NCBI GenBank assembly: GCA_030248295.1
Contig: JASANH010000606.1
Coordinates: 1 to 64,000, forward strand
DNA from: Mesodorylaimus sp. YZB2_4
Taxonomy: Eukaryota; Nematoda; Enoplea; Dorylaimida; Dorylaimidae
Length of the DNA: 64,000 bases
Direction of reading: 5' to 3'
Shown: piece after piece, positions 45,308 through 58,800 of the stretch
Layout of the letters: each line of letters begins with the position of its first letter
Numbering within the stretch: the stretch's first letter is position 1
The notes under the pieces: generated by a model
The model's input: the letters and a program-made list of their open reading frames with translations, nothing else
Told to the model about the DNA's origin: nothing
Databases searched by the model: none
Made by a program: the position numbers and the translations under genes

Positions 45308-46725
45308 TTATATCTCGTCGTCGCTGTCCGCCGTCAACAACACTTTCTGGTCCGCTTTCAACTCTTCCGCCAAATTCTGAAAAATCAAAGCATGGCTAAA
45401 AATACCTGATAAATCATTCATGTTCTCTAATGAGCATGCGCATGCCCTTAGATAAATGTACATCGAGCGGGTTCTCCTAGCATTCTTCGCCGAAGGTGGG
45501 CGGTATGAGTGTCCACTCAGGTCACGTGTTTCAGGGGTGCCGCATGAACAACTCTAGTTTATGCGGGCCATGATTTCCTGAAGTGCCTGCAGGGTTCATA
45601 CAAGGAGCGGGAAATAGATTTTCCCTGACAAAAATTTGATTTCTCTCCCTAATTTTTCACAGTGCCCAAGACTACTTTAAATTAATTTCAGCTGACTCAC
45701 TGACTTCCAGCATGATCAACGGGTACAAGGCGGACAATTCGAAAATTGGCACCTCAAAACGCAGTCTCTCAGTTTTCCCTAATTTTGGCAGTTTTCCCTT
45801 CCTGGGTTTTCTAGGCACTTTTCGGATTCCCTGACCTTTCCAGGTTTCCTAGCCTTGTATGAACCCTGGCCTGACCTTTGACTCCAAAAGCTCATAAGTG
45901 TTGTGTAACTCGAGCATGCCTCCAGGGGTCATGCAGGCGTCAATCAAATATATTCGCACAGAAATAGCTTTCTGCAAAATGTTTGCACATTTTCGTTATC
46001 CGAAAACCTCTTTAAAGAATATGAAACAAAGAATTTTCATGTCCCCAACAGATAAGGAAGGTAAAGTAAAATTTTTATCTTCCTTAAGGACACACTCGAG
46101 GATATACGGCAGATGGTTCCTTTTTCGCACGCTTTAATCCCCAAATGCCCAGTTTGGTAGTGTACTTACGCGAATACGACGCTTCCTGCGCTTACGGGCT
46201 TGCGCGCGGACGCACGAGCGAATTGAACAGATCAAGAGCAAGGTCAGCAAGGCCACGATCACTCCAACAGCGGCAGGCAAGACCACTCCGTGCACGTAAG
46301 GATCTTCCTAAAGGCAGACAAATGAAAAATAAACCAAAAGGCAAAACGCAATTTTAAAAAAAACCATCGTTACCATTATTTTGTGTAGATTGATGTTCAA
46401 AAAAACCGTTCCTATAAAAAACGTTTCAGAAACATTCATACAAGAAAGTCAAGAAAAAACACTACCAGTTCCGTTGTTTGTTAGAGGAACGTTCAGAAGT
46501 TTATGAACCGACGTGGGCGATGTGGTTTCGCCGCCAGTACCTTCCATCCCAGAATTGATCTGGAAAGAGAAACGTTAAATCGAAACTGGAATTGAAATTC
46601 GTAAGCAAAACTAGGTGCACCTGATCTGATGAAATTTTGGGCAAATCTGAAGCAGACAATGACTCGTGTTTCGATGGCGAACGTTCGGACCTATCGATCG
46701 ATATCTCACCGATTTGACGTGGTAT
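45308..46725 (-). CDS. Single-pass membrane protein of unknown family (5' end incomplete)
   Basis: Exons about 46725-46620, 46559-46466, 46411-46374, 46307-46170 and 45376-45308 join without phase conflict. The ectodomain is Ser/Thr-rich with one N-glycosylation site (NNGT). LNINLHKIMEDPYVHG leads into a transmembrane helix GVVLPAAVGVIVALLTLLLI. A strongly basic stop-transfer follows (RAQARKRRKRRIR), then an acidic cytoplasmic tail LLTADSDDEI ending at the TAA at 45308-45310. The topology is type I. No signal-peptide exon or start codon was identified in the 330 bases before the divergent malate dehydrogenase gene. The last intron (45377-46169) carries a MITE. I do not recognise the family. 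Confidence 0.65.
45590..45868. mobile_element. MITE with 16-bp terminal inverted repeats and 5-bp TSD
   Basis: CAGGGTTCATACAAGG at 45590-45605 is the exact reverse complement of CCTTGTATGAACCCTG at 45853-45868. The 279-bp element is flanked on both sides by GCCTG (45585-45589 and 45869-45873), a 5-bp target-site duplication. The interior repeats TTTTCCCTAATTTT and CCCTGACCTTTCC-like words and has no coding capacity. It sits in the last intron of the membrane-protein gene. Confidence 0.88.
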
Positions 46726-47055
46726 GGCTGAACAAATGCAACCAAACGCCCAACGCAGCTAGCAAAATAATGAACCGTCTCGTGCACGGGGCGGGCGCAA
46801 GAACATGTTTAGCTCGATGAAACAGGCCAGAATGCTGGAAAAAACCAGTCCAGTCGAATCTGGGAAACCACGGCTAACAGAAGAACCTTGAGCGACTACA
46901 GTAATAAGTAAGCCGAGACACTGGTGCGCGCAGGTACTGTCACAACCGACACGAACACGAACATTTGATCGCGTCGGTTGGTTGGGCCTTTCTCGGCGTA
47001 AACGAGTATGTTCTATCTCTTCGATCAACCGAACTTTTCGATATCAGATAGACAA

Positions 47056-48611
<1,556 letters not shown>

Positions 48612-49039
48612 TCTTGATGAATGATAATGATGAAAGAGGGGCCGAGGGGTAGATCAGGAAGACAATGCATTCGAAAGTTAATTTGCTGAATCTGGTTTCG
48701 ATTCTTTGCCGATTTTGCTTCAATGCCCTTCTGCGTGACCAATGTGACCTTGATCCACGAATACAAACCCATCTTGCGGCAGAAGTGAGGATCGCAAATG
48801 ATGCGATGAGGGAGAGCTTCCAGCAAGCAAACGCAGCTTACATGCCTTTCCTATTAATTCAAATGTGCGACCATTTGTGAGAAGTCGAGGCTCGTGGAAA
48901 AAATCTGACGATATGATCCTGATAGTCATCTTCCGTCAAAACAGATGGCGGTAAGTCATTCTCATTACACGATTTTTAGCGCCTACAAACTGTTCTCACA
49001 AGCACGACATCCTTTAACTTCAATCGGATCACAGGCACA

Positions 49040-49765
49040 TCAGGGCGCGGAGGGCGCCTGTTTGATCAGTTCGTGCGTGCTCTTGGCGTAGTCGCTCTCG
49101 GCCCGGACGTAGGTCCAGATGGCTTTGGCCATCTCCTTCTCGTGATCGGGCATCTTCTGCAGCAGTTCGAACACGATGTTGGCCTGCTTCTCGAACTCGG
49201 TCTGCGCCACTTTGGCCTCCTGCCCGTGCTGCTCCACTTCATCGGGCTTGCACGATTTGAGTTTGTGCCGGGCCACGTCGTACGCGTCCTTCTTCGACTC
49301 CATCGCGCTGTACGCTTTCTTCAGTTCCACGTACGAAACGTCCGCGAATTTGCGCAACACGTTCACACTAAAATGGGACGAAGACTCGTAGGGGTGACCT
49401 CCCACTCGGCCATGCACTCACCAATAGGTCTGCGTCTGCTTCAGAAACGTTTCCTGCTGCTTCGCGATCGATTCGTGCACGTCCGCCAGTTTCTTGTAGA
49501 ACGAAACCACAGCCGCATCGCTGGTGACGGACGCCATGTCTCGCAGAGCGCGGACGTATCGCAATCGCTCGTTCGAGTCCTCCTCGCCCGAAGTCAGACG
49601 ATCGATGATCCGGGTGGACTTGCTCGGTTGGGTGTTGCAGCGGACTCGATCGATCAGATCCTTGGTGCGCTTGTGCAGGGCCTCCACCTTGGCCATTTGG
49701 TCGGTCAGTTCCTTCTCGTACTGCGTCCGCTCGCCGCGCAGGAAGAACAGCTGCACCTTGTTCAT
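49040..49765 (-). CDS. BAR-domain protein
   Basis: Exons 49765-49422 and 49367-49040 join through a 54-nt intron to 223 residues. The ATG start gives MNKVQLFFLRGERTQYEKEL. The protein is almost wholly helical: TDQMAKVEALHKRTKDLIDR, DMASVTSDAAVVSFYKKLAD, QETFLKQTQTYC, then YVELKKAYSAMESKKDAYDV and ARHKLKSCK, ending IKQAPSAP. Spacing of the long amphipathic helices, with the YDxAR-type element in helix 2, fits an N-BAR/classical BAR fold that binds curved membranes as a dimer; no SH3 domain follows. It is divergent from the UBASH3-like gene, with starts about 216 bp apart. An inverted, truncated copy lies at 38496. The exact BAR subfamily is not resolved. Confidence 0.82.
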
Positions 49766-49981
49766 GGCGACTCGCTCGGGCCAACCCAACCGCCGACTGA
49801 CAAGGGCTGGCTTCGTCCACCTATCTTTGCTTTACACTTCGAAGATTGGCCGACGTGAACTTTACAATGCCAGAGTGCAGACGGAAGTAGCCTGCCCTCC
49901 GGCCTCATTCTGCATTCGTGCGAGCTCCCCGACCAGCTGGTTTGTTCGAATCGTCTCGAAGCGTGCGAAGATCGTGTGAAA
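49766..49981. promoter_or_regulatory. Putative bidirectional promoter between BAR and UBASH3-like genes
   Basis: The two start codons face away from each other across 216 bp, so this interval must hold both 5' leaders and probably both promoters. No TATA element is obvious. The left arm keeps the same region (about 38279-38495) with one indel and one substitution. Confidence 0.45.
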
Positions 49982-51091
49982 ATGGGCGACGACATGAAGA
50001 CGGCGATCGGGTACGACACGCAGATGTCGCAGGTGGGCCAGCAAGCGTACAGCGGGCGACTGACGGCCGAAGGAGTGTCCAAGGTGGGTCCGGTCTCGGT
50101 GAAGGAAATGCAAACGGCCAAGGACGTGATCGAAAAGTCTCGAGCGGCTGCGCCGGTAAGTGGAGTTTGGTGTTTGGGAGGTGGGCTGTGAGGACGGTGG
50201 TGCCTTGCAGACTGCGAAACGACTGGCGTCGACGGGCAAGCGGGTGTTCGTGATGCGGCACGGCGAGAGGTTGGATCGCTTGTTCCCGAGCTGGGCCACG
50301 TTGGCCTTCAACACGATGGGCGAGTACAAGCCGTTCGATCTGAACATGCCGTTGCAGCTGCCGGCCCGTTCCAACCAGCACCGAGCCATGCAATCGGATC
50401 CGCCGTTGACCGAAGTCGGCTTCGTCACCTCGCAAATGGTGGGACGAGCGTTCAGCCTGACGGGCGTCAAGATCGCGCACGTGTTCTCGAGTCCGGCCCT
50501 GCGATGCCTGCACAGCGCCAAAGCCCTGCTCAAGACGGCCTGCCCGACTCAACCGGGAATGCGAGTGAAGGTGGAACCGGGCCTGTTTGAATTCCTCGGC
50601 TGGTACAAGGACGGCTGCCCGCAATTCCTGACCGGCGCCGAAATGAACAACATGCGATGCCCCGCCGACCCCGCCTACTCGCCCATCATGCCCGCCTCGA
50701 GCCTGATCCCGCTGGCCGGACAAGAAACCGTGGCCCAGTACTACGAGCGCTCCGACAAGGTAAGTGGACGGGGCAACGGGTGGCCAGTGACTACTAGCCG
50801 CCCTTTCAGGTCATCAAGGCCATCGTGGAAAAGTGCCCCGAGAAGAGCGGCATCGTGATCGTGGGACACGCGCCGTCCTTGGACGCCCTGCCGCGCCCCC
50901 TGCTCGCAAAGAAGAAGCTGCCCGAAGGCGACGACATGCAGCGAATGGGCCTGCGCTACCCTTACTGCTCGGTGGCCATCGTGGAAGAAACGGTGGAGAA
51001 CACGTGGCAACTGGCCAGCACCGCCCTGCCCCCCATCAGCTACATGCACTACACCAACCGCATCGACTTTGAGTACTTCAACCGCGAGTGA
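49982..51091 (+). CDS. UBASH3-like histidine phosphatase, right copy
   Basis: Exons 49982-50155, 50211-50759 and 50810-51091 join in phase 0 to 334 residues. The start is the ATG at 49982 (MGDDMKTAIGYDTQMSQVGQ). Exon 2 carries the histidine phosphatase signature KRVFVMRHGERLDRLFP (catalytic RHG), then SDPPLTEVGFVTSQMVGRAF and IAHVFSSPALRCLHSAKALL (second arginine), and EPGLFEFLGWY. Exon 3 carries IVIVGHAPSLDALPRPL, the second catalytic His. The sequence runs close to the C-terminal phosphatase domain of UBASH3/STS proteins; the UBA and SH3 domains of vertebrate UBASH3 are absent. Expected activity: phosphomonoesterase, possibly on phosphotyrosine. The last exon ends RIDFEYFNRE. Intact. Confidence 0.9.
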
Positions 51092-51149
51092 TCCCCGTCG
51101 ATGACCCTGTGCTCTGTCTCTCCTCGCTCGTCTCGTGTGTGCTCGATGT

Positions 51150-54100
51150 GACTCGTAAAATGACATGACTTGTGCCTCGGGAGGGGCAGGGTGCATTCAA
51201 TGCTGCTACTGTCTTGTATTCTGCGACGGAGTCTAACTGGTTTGCAGGTCGTAGATCAGATTTTCGCCGATCTTAAACCTTATCAGGGAGACCGACAGTC
51301 TCCGATCCAAACCTGGCTACACGCATCACGCAGCAGTTTTCATCCGATGCGTGTGCTGAAGTCGCCAGTAACACTTCGCCCTTACTCAGAGTGAGAAGCA
51401 GATGCCTCACCGCCTAGACCAGGAGCCAGGCATCGTCACCAGCAGGCTCTCTTGTGAAGACATTCTCGTCGAGCGCGAGAGTTTTGGTACCTGCCTGCTG
51501 ACCAAGGGCAGGACATTGTGGGAGGAAGCTGATTGTTTGACAGATGGCGTGTGCTCTCACTGGAGCGTGTGGTCTGACTAGATCAGTTGTGTGTGCTTCT
51601 GAAATCACGGATGGATGTGCTTGGTGGAACAGGCTGCGTGTCTTATTTGCTTCACACCGCCTGTATTAACTATTCAAGTTTTCTTAGAAAATGAATGCCA
51701 CCTCGCGTGCGAGGCTTACACTTCGTTGCTTGGCTTCTAAGGCACCCCTCCAATCAATGACACCGTTCGCGTTGCCTCAGCAGCACTTGTTTGGTCTCGT
51801 AAAGAAACCGTAAGTTCACTCGGCGTCACAAAATCACTTATGACCCGATTAGAATACACGCTCGCCCGAGCGAACTTTGATTGAATATTCGACCGCAGAG
51901 AACTTTTCCTTTTACTTCCTTTTTTCAACTCAATTCAGTCGGGTCACTTTTCTCCGACGGCATCTTCAATTTTGAAAATTGAGTGCTAGTTTTTTGGGCG
52001 ATGGAGGAGATTGGTTAAAAAGACTGCTGGTTGGGTAGAGTTTCATGATATTGAGCCTCCAGTTTTGCAAACTCTGTCCAGGAGGGCGATTAAAAGTGCC
52101 CGATGCCCGATCTGAGGGAAGTGGCGCATTTTTATCAAACAAACTGTTTCAAATCGATTTTAGTAAAAACGAAGAAGCCACTGTAAGCTGCGGTGAGGAG
52201 AACAGAGCGAGCCAGTAGAGCATGTTGAAGCTCTTTGAAAAATGGGCACGTCTCGGCGCGGGCGGGTGAGTTTTTGAAGGAGTAATTGATTTGCGCCTTT
52301 TCCAATATACGCATTGCTTATACGCTTTTGGCTCGACTCCTTCCACCAATGTCCAATGTTCGCGTGAGCATTGACGTTCGATACAACGGCCTCGGCTTAA
52401 TGCTTGTGCACTTTTCTATACACGGGCCGTTCGCATATTCTATGCATGGGGCCAGGGAAGCAGTTCATATTCTCTAATAGTCGGTTACCGTCCATTCGTT
52501 CGCCGCAGAGGTTTGGCGGTAATCGAAGCACGCCAAAAGCCCGGATAACAAGCCAGTGACTAACGAGCTAAGCTCGGCTCCATGTCGACGGCGGTCCGTA
52601 GTGGAGACCGTTTTTGGGCTAATTGCACCCAACCTCCAGCCCGATTAGATAGTAAATGAAAAGTCCTTCCAAAGAGCTTCGCCCGCCTAAAGTGCGTCAG
52701 TGCGGCCGGCTTATTCGAGTACGCATCATTCGTACCTTCATGACCACCCATGGATACTCCGGACATTTCGGTTTCTCCTCCCACCACTTCTTTTTCCACC
52801 CATCGACAAATCCGTTCGGCCGAAAGTACACCGGTCATGTTGCGCCGGTATCTACGGATCACAGGTGAGTGCTGATGTAGTCTGCATGGGCACGTTCCAC
52901 TGAACATACTCATTATCGACGATTACACGTGGCTGCCATCATAAAACGTGAATACGAGGCCTGGCCGGTCCGGTCTAGGAAAGAGGCCAGTCTGCTGCGC
53001 CAGTCGGTATCTTCTCGAATGCAAGAACACACACGCATTTCTAAGGTCATCCGACTGTTCGATTTCGTTTGATTAAGCACCCGAGGAATATCTTGGTGAC
53101 TTGGGACCCCATTCACTGTCCGCTCTCAATCACTTGTGAACATCGTAAATGACCTTAGGTCTCAGTTGGACCGCACCCCTGATGCGACTTTAGCCAATCT
53201 TGTATTTTGCGATAATGAAAAACAACTTTTTTGTGTCGTGCTTAAATGAGGCGGCGAGGCTGACTGCTTAGTTTTCCGCTCATTATCAGGGTTAGTCTTT
53301 TTGAGATTGCTCATCGGGTTAGCCGGCAGCTCGTACAGTGTATGCGGGGCGTAATAATAAGGTTGTCTTTTCTTATCTCCGTCTCCTTGACCGCGGGCGA
53401 ATGAGTTACGTCAAAGTACTAAATATCATTTAACACTATGCTTGGCGTGTATTGATCCATGCTAGTTGGCTCGACGTGCTTCCTCGCATGATGTGAAGGA
53501 TGGGTCTCCTGCATTGTGCCCATGTTCGTAGTTCCTGCACATTCTGCTACGCCAATGGTCGACTGTTATTGGCAGGCCTGTTTTATCTTTCTTACATCTT
53601 CCGTTCTGTACATATTTTATGAAACGTGAGTGACGCTGCTTCGTTTCGCATGCAGATGAACTAGTTTCTGCCAACGCGCTAGTCTTGGAAGCGATTCGAA
53701 GAGATTAGTTTACGGACTATGCTCTGTTATTATGCCCATGGTAATGCTCATGGCCCATGCTAAGTGCACGAAGAAGCGGTCCTTTAAAGGTAAGTCTATT
53801 GACCAGAATACATCCGCCTTTGTTGCCTCGAATGACATAGGCCAGTTTGGAAACTTTATTTTGGTACTTATCCAATAAGCTGATTGCGCATTGGCGACTA
53901 TTTGGTTTGGAAGGGTCAAGTTACCACCTAATATTTGTGGAATGGAAATTGCAGTCGCAGATAAAGACTTTGCGTAAAGTCGTGGCGGGCCCAATATAGG
54001 CATGGTGTGGGAGGCTGGTAATGGCCTTCCTCATTCGCGCTAGGGAAGCGAAGTCAACTCTTGGGATTACTAAACCATATGCCGCCTACCGACTGACGTA

Positions 54101-55831
54101 AGCTCCATTTGATAGAAGTAGTTGGCGCTCCCTATTTCGCCAAGATTGCCCCCGCCCCGATCCCATTTTGATTTGTTGATTCGTCTCTTTATCTGCGAAG
54201 ATGGCTCGAGGGCGCGACGGGTGAGGGGCAGAGGTGGTAGGTTTGGCAAAGACCCGTAATGCCGCACATGTATCCCCTTGGACGTGCTTTAATTAAAGCT
54301 TTAGCACGCACCGAGATGTTGCTTATCTGATGCCAGGTCAGGAGTTGCATGAGCTGGTCCGCATACTCTCTCGTTGTGGGTGCGCATGAGCTAATTAGAT
54401 GGGCTGATAACATTCCGAACAATCACTTGTCACGTTACTTTCTGTTGGATTCCTGAGCAGTTCTTCGTCTGTTTTCTTTCCTGGCTTCGAACTCACGAAC
54501 CTGTAGATTGCCTCACAGTGGGCTATGACATTTTCTCGGAAGCTAATTCGGCGTCGACGCTGGTTTGAGCCATATGTACTTATAGCCCGGCTAATTAGTC
54601 AGATGTCGTTCCCTACCCAGCTTATATGCTTACCTCGCTGAGCGATGCTATCGAGGCCTGCCATTGACACAGCCTCCATGTTTTGATCAAATTTCCCAAT
54701 CTAGCAAAAAGCAAAATTGCTCCCTTTCTCCCCACGAAGGTATGTTATTCCTCGAATGTCGTGAATTCGGGGGGGGGGGGGGGGGGCCTTTCCAAACGCG
54801 AGTATGGAAGTGTCCAGAATGGAGCCACACTTGCTGCGTAATAGCACCCTGGGCTGCGATTAGGATTGAACGACGAGGGGATAAATGTTCCTGGTACGCT
54901 CTTTGGAGAAGATCAGCCGACGTAGATTCGTTTTGTTACATCTTTCCAGACTGATCTAAGCATTTTGCTGGCCCACAGGCACTATTCTACGGTCAGTCAG
55001 CACCTGCAGATGCAGCTCGTGGATCAGACATGGAACACGTAGCATTGGACACGCAATTTAGGTATTCTTTTTATCTCAAACTGTCATATTTTAAACTGTT
55101 TTTTCGCGTGTTCCTCAATTGAGCTGACTCTTGACAAATTTGTGACAGGCAGGTTTCTCGGGGTTTCCCAGTTTCGCGTAGTCTGTCTTGATGATGACGT
55201 TCACCTTTGAACATTCTGTACCCGTTCTCCTTGGCATTTGTTAGATTGTTTTCGAATGACATGGGGCAATCGTAAAATTACATGGCAACCGAAGTTGGTA
55301 AGCATTCCCGATGGGATGAGGAGCAGAATGGAAATTTCGTTCTTTGCTCTTCATCCTAGTCGTCATTACGCTCAGCTCTTCGGCGTATCACTAGCACGAA
55401 GGCCCCGCTTCGTAGGCCGTTGGTGAGCGAACATGGTTCAATAAAGCTTGACAGGAGTCGGGTCGAGAGGAGAGATAATGAGATGAAAGATGAATGGTCG
55501 ACACTGAACGTGACTCTTGTTTCAGGCAGTATTAGTAGTCGTGTCATTGGTGATAGCCATGTCATTCCTTCCATGTCGTTCTGGCCTGCTCAATTTCGAT
55601 TCGACTTCCATGAAACACAAATAGAGATGGTGGTGGATGGTTGTCCCTACCATAAATGGGCAATACAATAATGAAAACAAGAATAGCAGCCGGAGAGGGG
55701 GCGAGGGGAACGTACACAATGCATAGCTGGTTGACTGCTCTTTGGAGCGACTCGTTTTGATTCGGCTCTTCGTTTGTCCCCATAGGCCGTTTTGCGGGGC
55801 ATAGTATTACATAACCGCTTACACCAGTCGA
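51150..55831. other. Long intergenic stretch without recognisable gene
   Basis: About 4.7 kb with only short open frames and no conserved domain on either strand. A run of 18 G lies at 54769-54786. No terminal repeats or tRNA-like boxes were noted. Confidence 0.55.
54769..54786 (+). repeat. Poly-G tract (18)
   Basis: Uninterrupted run of 18 G, the longest single-base G tract in the window, in intergenic DNA. Confidence 0.9.
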
Positions 55832-58800
55832 ATGGGCACAGTTTTTTCTTTCCTAGGCATCTTCAACTACTGCACATCGCATTCGATGCGCCCCGCGGAA
55901 GAAGACGAGGAGGAGGAATCAGGCGCCGGCAAAACCGTCTCTGGTACGTGTTTGAACTGGGCACGAAGCCTATTAGGAATACTCGTAGAGAGAGGGCGAG
56001 TCCCTCTGCTCCTCGCAATGGAAAAGCTGTGGCCATTGCGACTTGATTGCCATATATAATTACATGAAGAGATAAAAAAGAAGGCACAAAAAGCAGGCGC
56101 CAGTGTGTCGACTCTTCCAGATAGGCAAAGGGCGGGCGAGTAACTAAAAGGCTTTGGGTCGAGTTCAGAGTCGATATCTTTGATTTTTCTTTAGCCTAGC
56201 CGTTAAGCCGTCGCAGACAGCTTAGCTGGCCGTATATTCATTGCGAGATTAGTTTTTGTAGGTTCAGTTGTTCGAGAGCAACGACAGCGTTGGCATCGAC
56301 TCCGTCGTCCGAGCCCGTCCTATTCGAACTCTCCAGCGTCAGTTCCCGGTTCGCCGTCGCTGCTAACCCCCGATCATTCCGGTAAGCTAGTTTTTATTCT
56401 GTCGACAGCTGTCGCCCGTTGCGCTTATATTGTTCGACATGAGCTGCTACTCGTGCAGTTGGCTGTTACAAACCGTTTTCAAAAAAGGCCTCCTCTGCCA
56501 AAGAGACCGCCATGTGCACACTCGGATGCCAATCTGGTGCGTGTGTGAGGGAGGGAGTAAGTGAGGGAGGTGCCAATCTCCTCTGTTTTCTCTGCTGTGT
56601 TAGAAATCATTACGTGAGACATCGGTGACTGATTGATTTGTTTGAAATCTGAGAGCCTGATTGTGAGTGAGATTTTTTGGCAAATGCTTTTGGAAAGTTT
56701 TTCATCTTCTCATATTTGTAATTACTTTATTGCTTGTTTGTTGGAGAATTTTTCTGTGTTTGGATAAGGTCACTAAGCTGACCTAGTCGCAAGAAAGTTC
56801 TTATAGGTCCTGACGTGACCAGCCTCACCCAATCTTAAGTCTTTGCATGGAGGCAGCTGGCCCCAGCCTGGTTCTCTCTCCCTACTTCACCCTGAATAAT
56901 ACCGCACTAGAAATTTTGAAAACATCACTCAGCACTCTTCGTTGCGGACAAGGTATCCAAGGGTGACTGGCAGTAATTACGAGCAGCTAAAATTCATAGC
57001 CGTTCTTGATGGCAATCACCATTGCGAGAATGATTGGAAACTAGCCTGGCTCACAACACATAATCTTTCATTTGGTGTTTTCTTTCCGACTATGCTAGCC
57101 TAACGCGATAGCAAAATTGATGCTCGAGAAGATTGGTTTTTTATCAGACAAATAAAGAATGTCCTCTATTTTGCTTTAGGTGGTCGACTATCAAAACGGG
57201 TGAGGTTATGGAGGAGTTTAAAGAAACTCAATTTTCGCCCAAGAATCAGCACGGATGCGAGTGATTCGTTGCGCGGGCCCGAGCAACAATATTCTCATCG
57301 GGGAATCGTTGGCGACGAAGAGCACACTCGAAGGGCATCATTGGTCGAAGTAGCAACAGCGGTTAACGGCAGTGACAATAACCATATTCTGAACAGTGGC
57401 AGTCAACCTAATTTGTCGTTCGCAACACCCGACGATTTAAAACGGCCTAAAGGATTGGTCTTACAAGACCCTGGCTATTTCAAACAAGACTTTACGGGGC
57501 GCGCTGTGCAACAGTCAACTTCGCCCTCGTCGTCTTCCAAACCTTACAGTTTCTTTTCGAGGAAAAGAAAGAAAAAACCTGAGGTGAGACTGTTGCACCG
57601 TTTTGTAAACCATGCATGGATTTTTGGGCCTTGGCGTCCGCTGTTTTGGGTTGGGTGTTCTATTCGACAGTGACACTCCTTACCAAGCCTCAGGCGAGTG
57701 GACTGATCACCTAGATATTCCGTCTTTGCAGTTCTTGTCGTTCCAGTCCGATAGTGCCTCATTGGATCTCGACTTTTAGGCTGTCAACAGTTTCGACAAT
57801 CGTCAAAAAGCCCAAACTTCCGCGCTTTTGATTGTGGGTCCTTCCGGAACAGCACCAAGCACAAGCGGGAGTGGAAGTATATTAGTGAAAAACTCGGCAA
57901 GTCTCCATCGGAACTCAGCGAACCGGGTCGAATTTGCTGCTACTAATCAAGTTATCCGCTTGGAAGACTCGGCTTCCACCTCCACTTTTCATCCAACTCG
58001 TCATTTCAACGCCGACGAAACTCGGCCGTCTTCTGACTCGTGTTCAACAGGGGAAATGACAAGTCCAGTGAAAACGCTATTCGGGCGCAGTCATCGGAAG
58101 GTGGAACGGCAAACGACTTATGAGTCGACATCCAGCGCAACGGCAGAGGATTTATTACGGCAGGTAGGTGGAAGAAGGGTCAGGCCCCTGCTGTGGAGCC
58201 CGAGACCAACGCCATTGGGCCGTCCTCGTACATATCATGGGCTACCACTACCAGGTTCTAGGCACTTCCAGGTGCGCGCAGGTCCAATTAGTCTTCTGCG
58301 ACTTCGTTCCTTGACAACCATACGAGTGTGTCGAATATTTGTAATCCTGCTCGTGCCGATCCGGGTATCGATTGGTCTTTACCACTTTCAAAGACCGCCG
58401 GCTACAGTAAAGTCCCACCAGCAGTGAGAGAGAGCAGTTGTGCCACTGAGTTTGAATTTGTTGCAACTTATGATCGTTCTCGTCTGGATACCTTGCTTTT
58501 TCCCACAGCACCAATGTATAACACCTGTTTTCCCATCGTTAAGCTGTTCTTCAGGAATTCCAGCTCGTACATATTGGACATATTGGCTTGGGAGAATGAT
58601 TGCCGTCGATTACGTTTAGGTTTTTATGTCGGCTTTTATTGGGGGGGGGGGGGGGGAGGGGCACGTGGGGCATAGGCGCACGGAAATGCGTGGATTGAAC
58701 GAAAGGAAACGAGCCGCTCATCAGTTGCGATGCTTCCGTTTTCAATAAGAAGCATTTGTGATCGGGTCGGGCAATGCTAGTTGCGTGCGACTAGGTCGAA

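Larger units (their letters stand above)
49687..51149 (+). repeat. Right arm of UBASH3/BAR inverted repeat
   Basis: Reverse complement of 37113-38574. It covers the first part of the BAR gene, the shared upstream region and the whole UBASH3-like gene plus about 58 bases after its stop. Confidence 0.93.
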
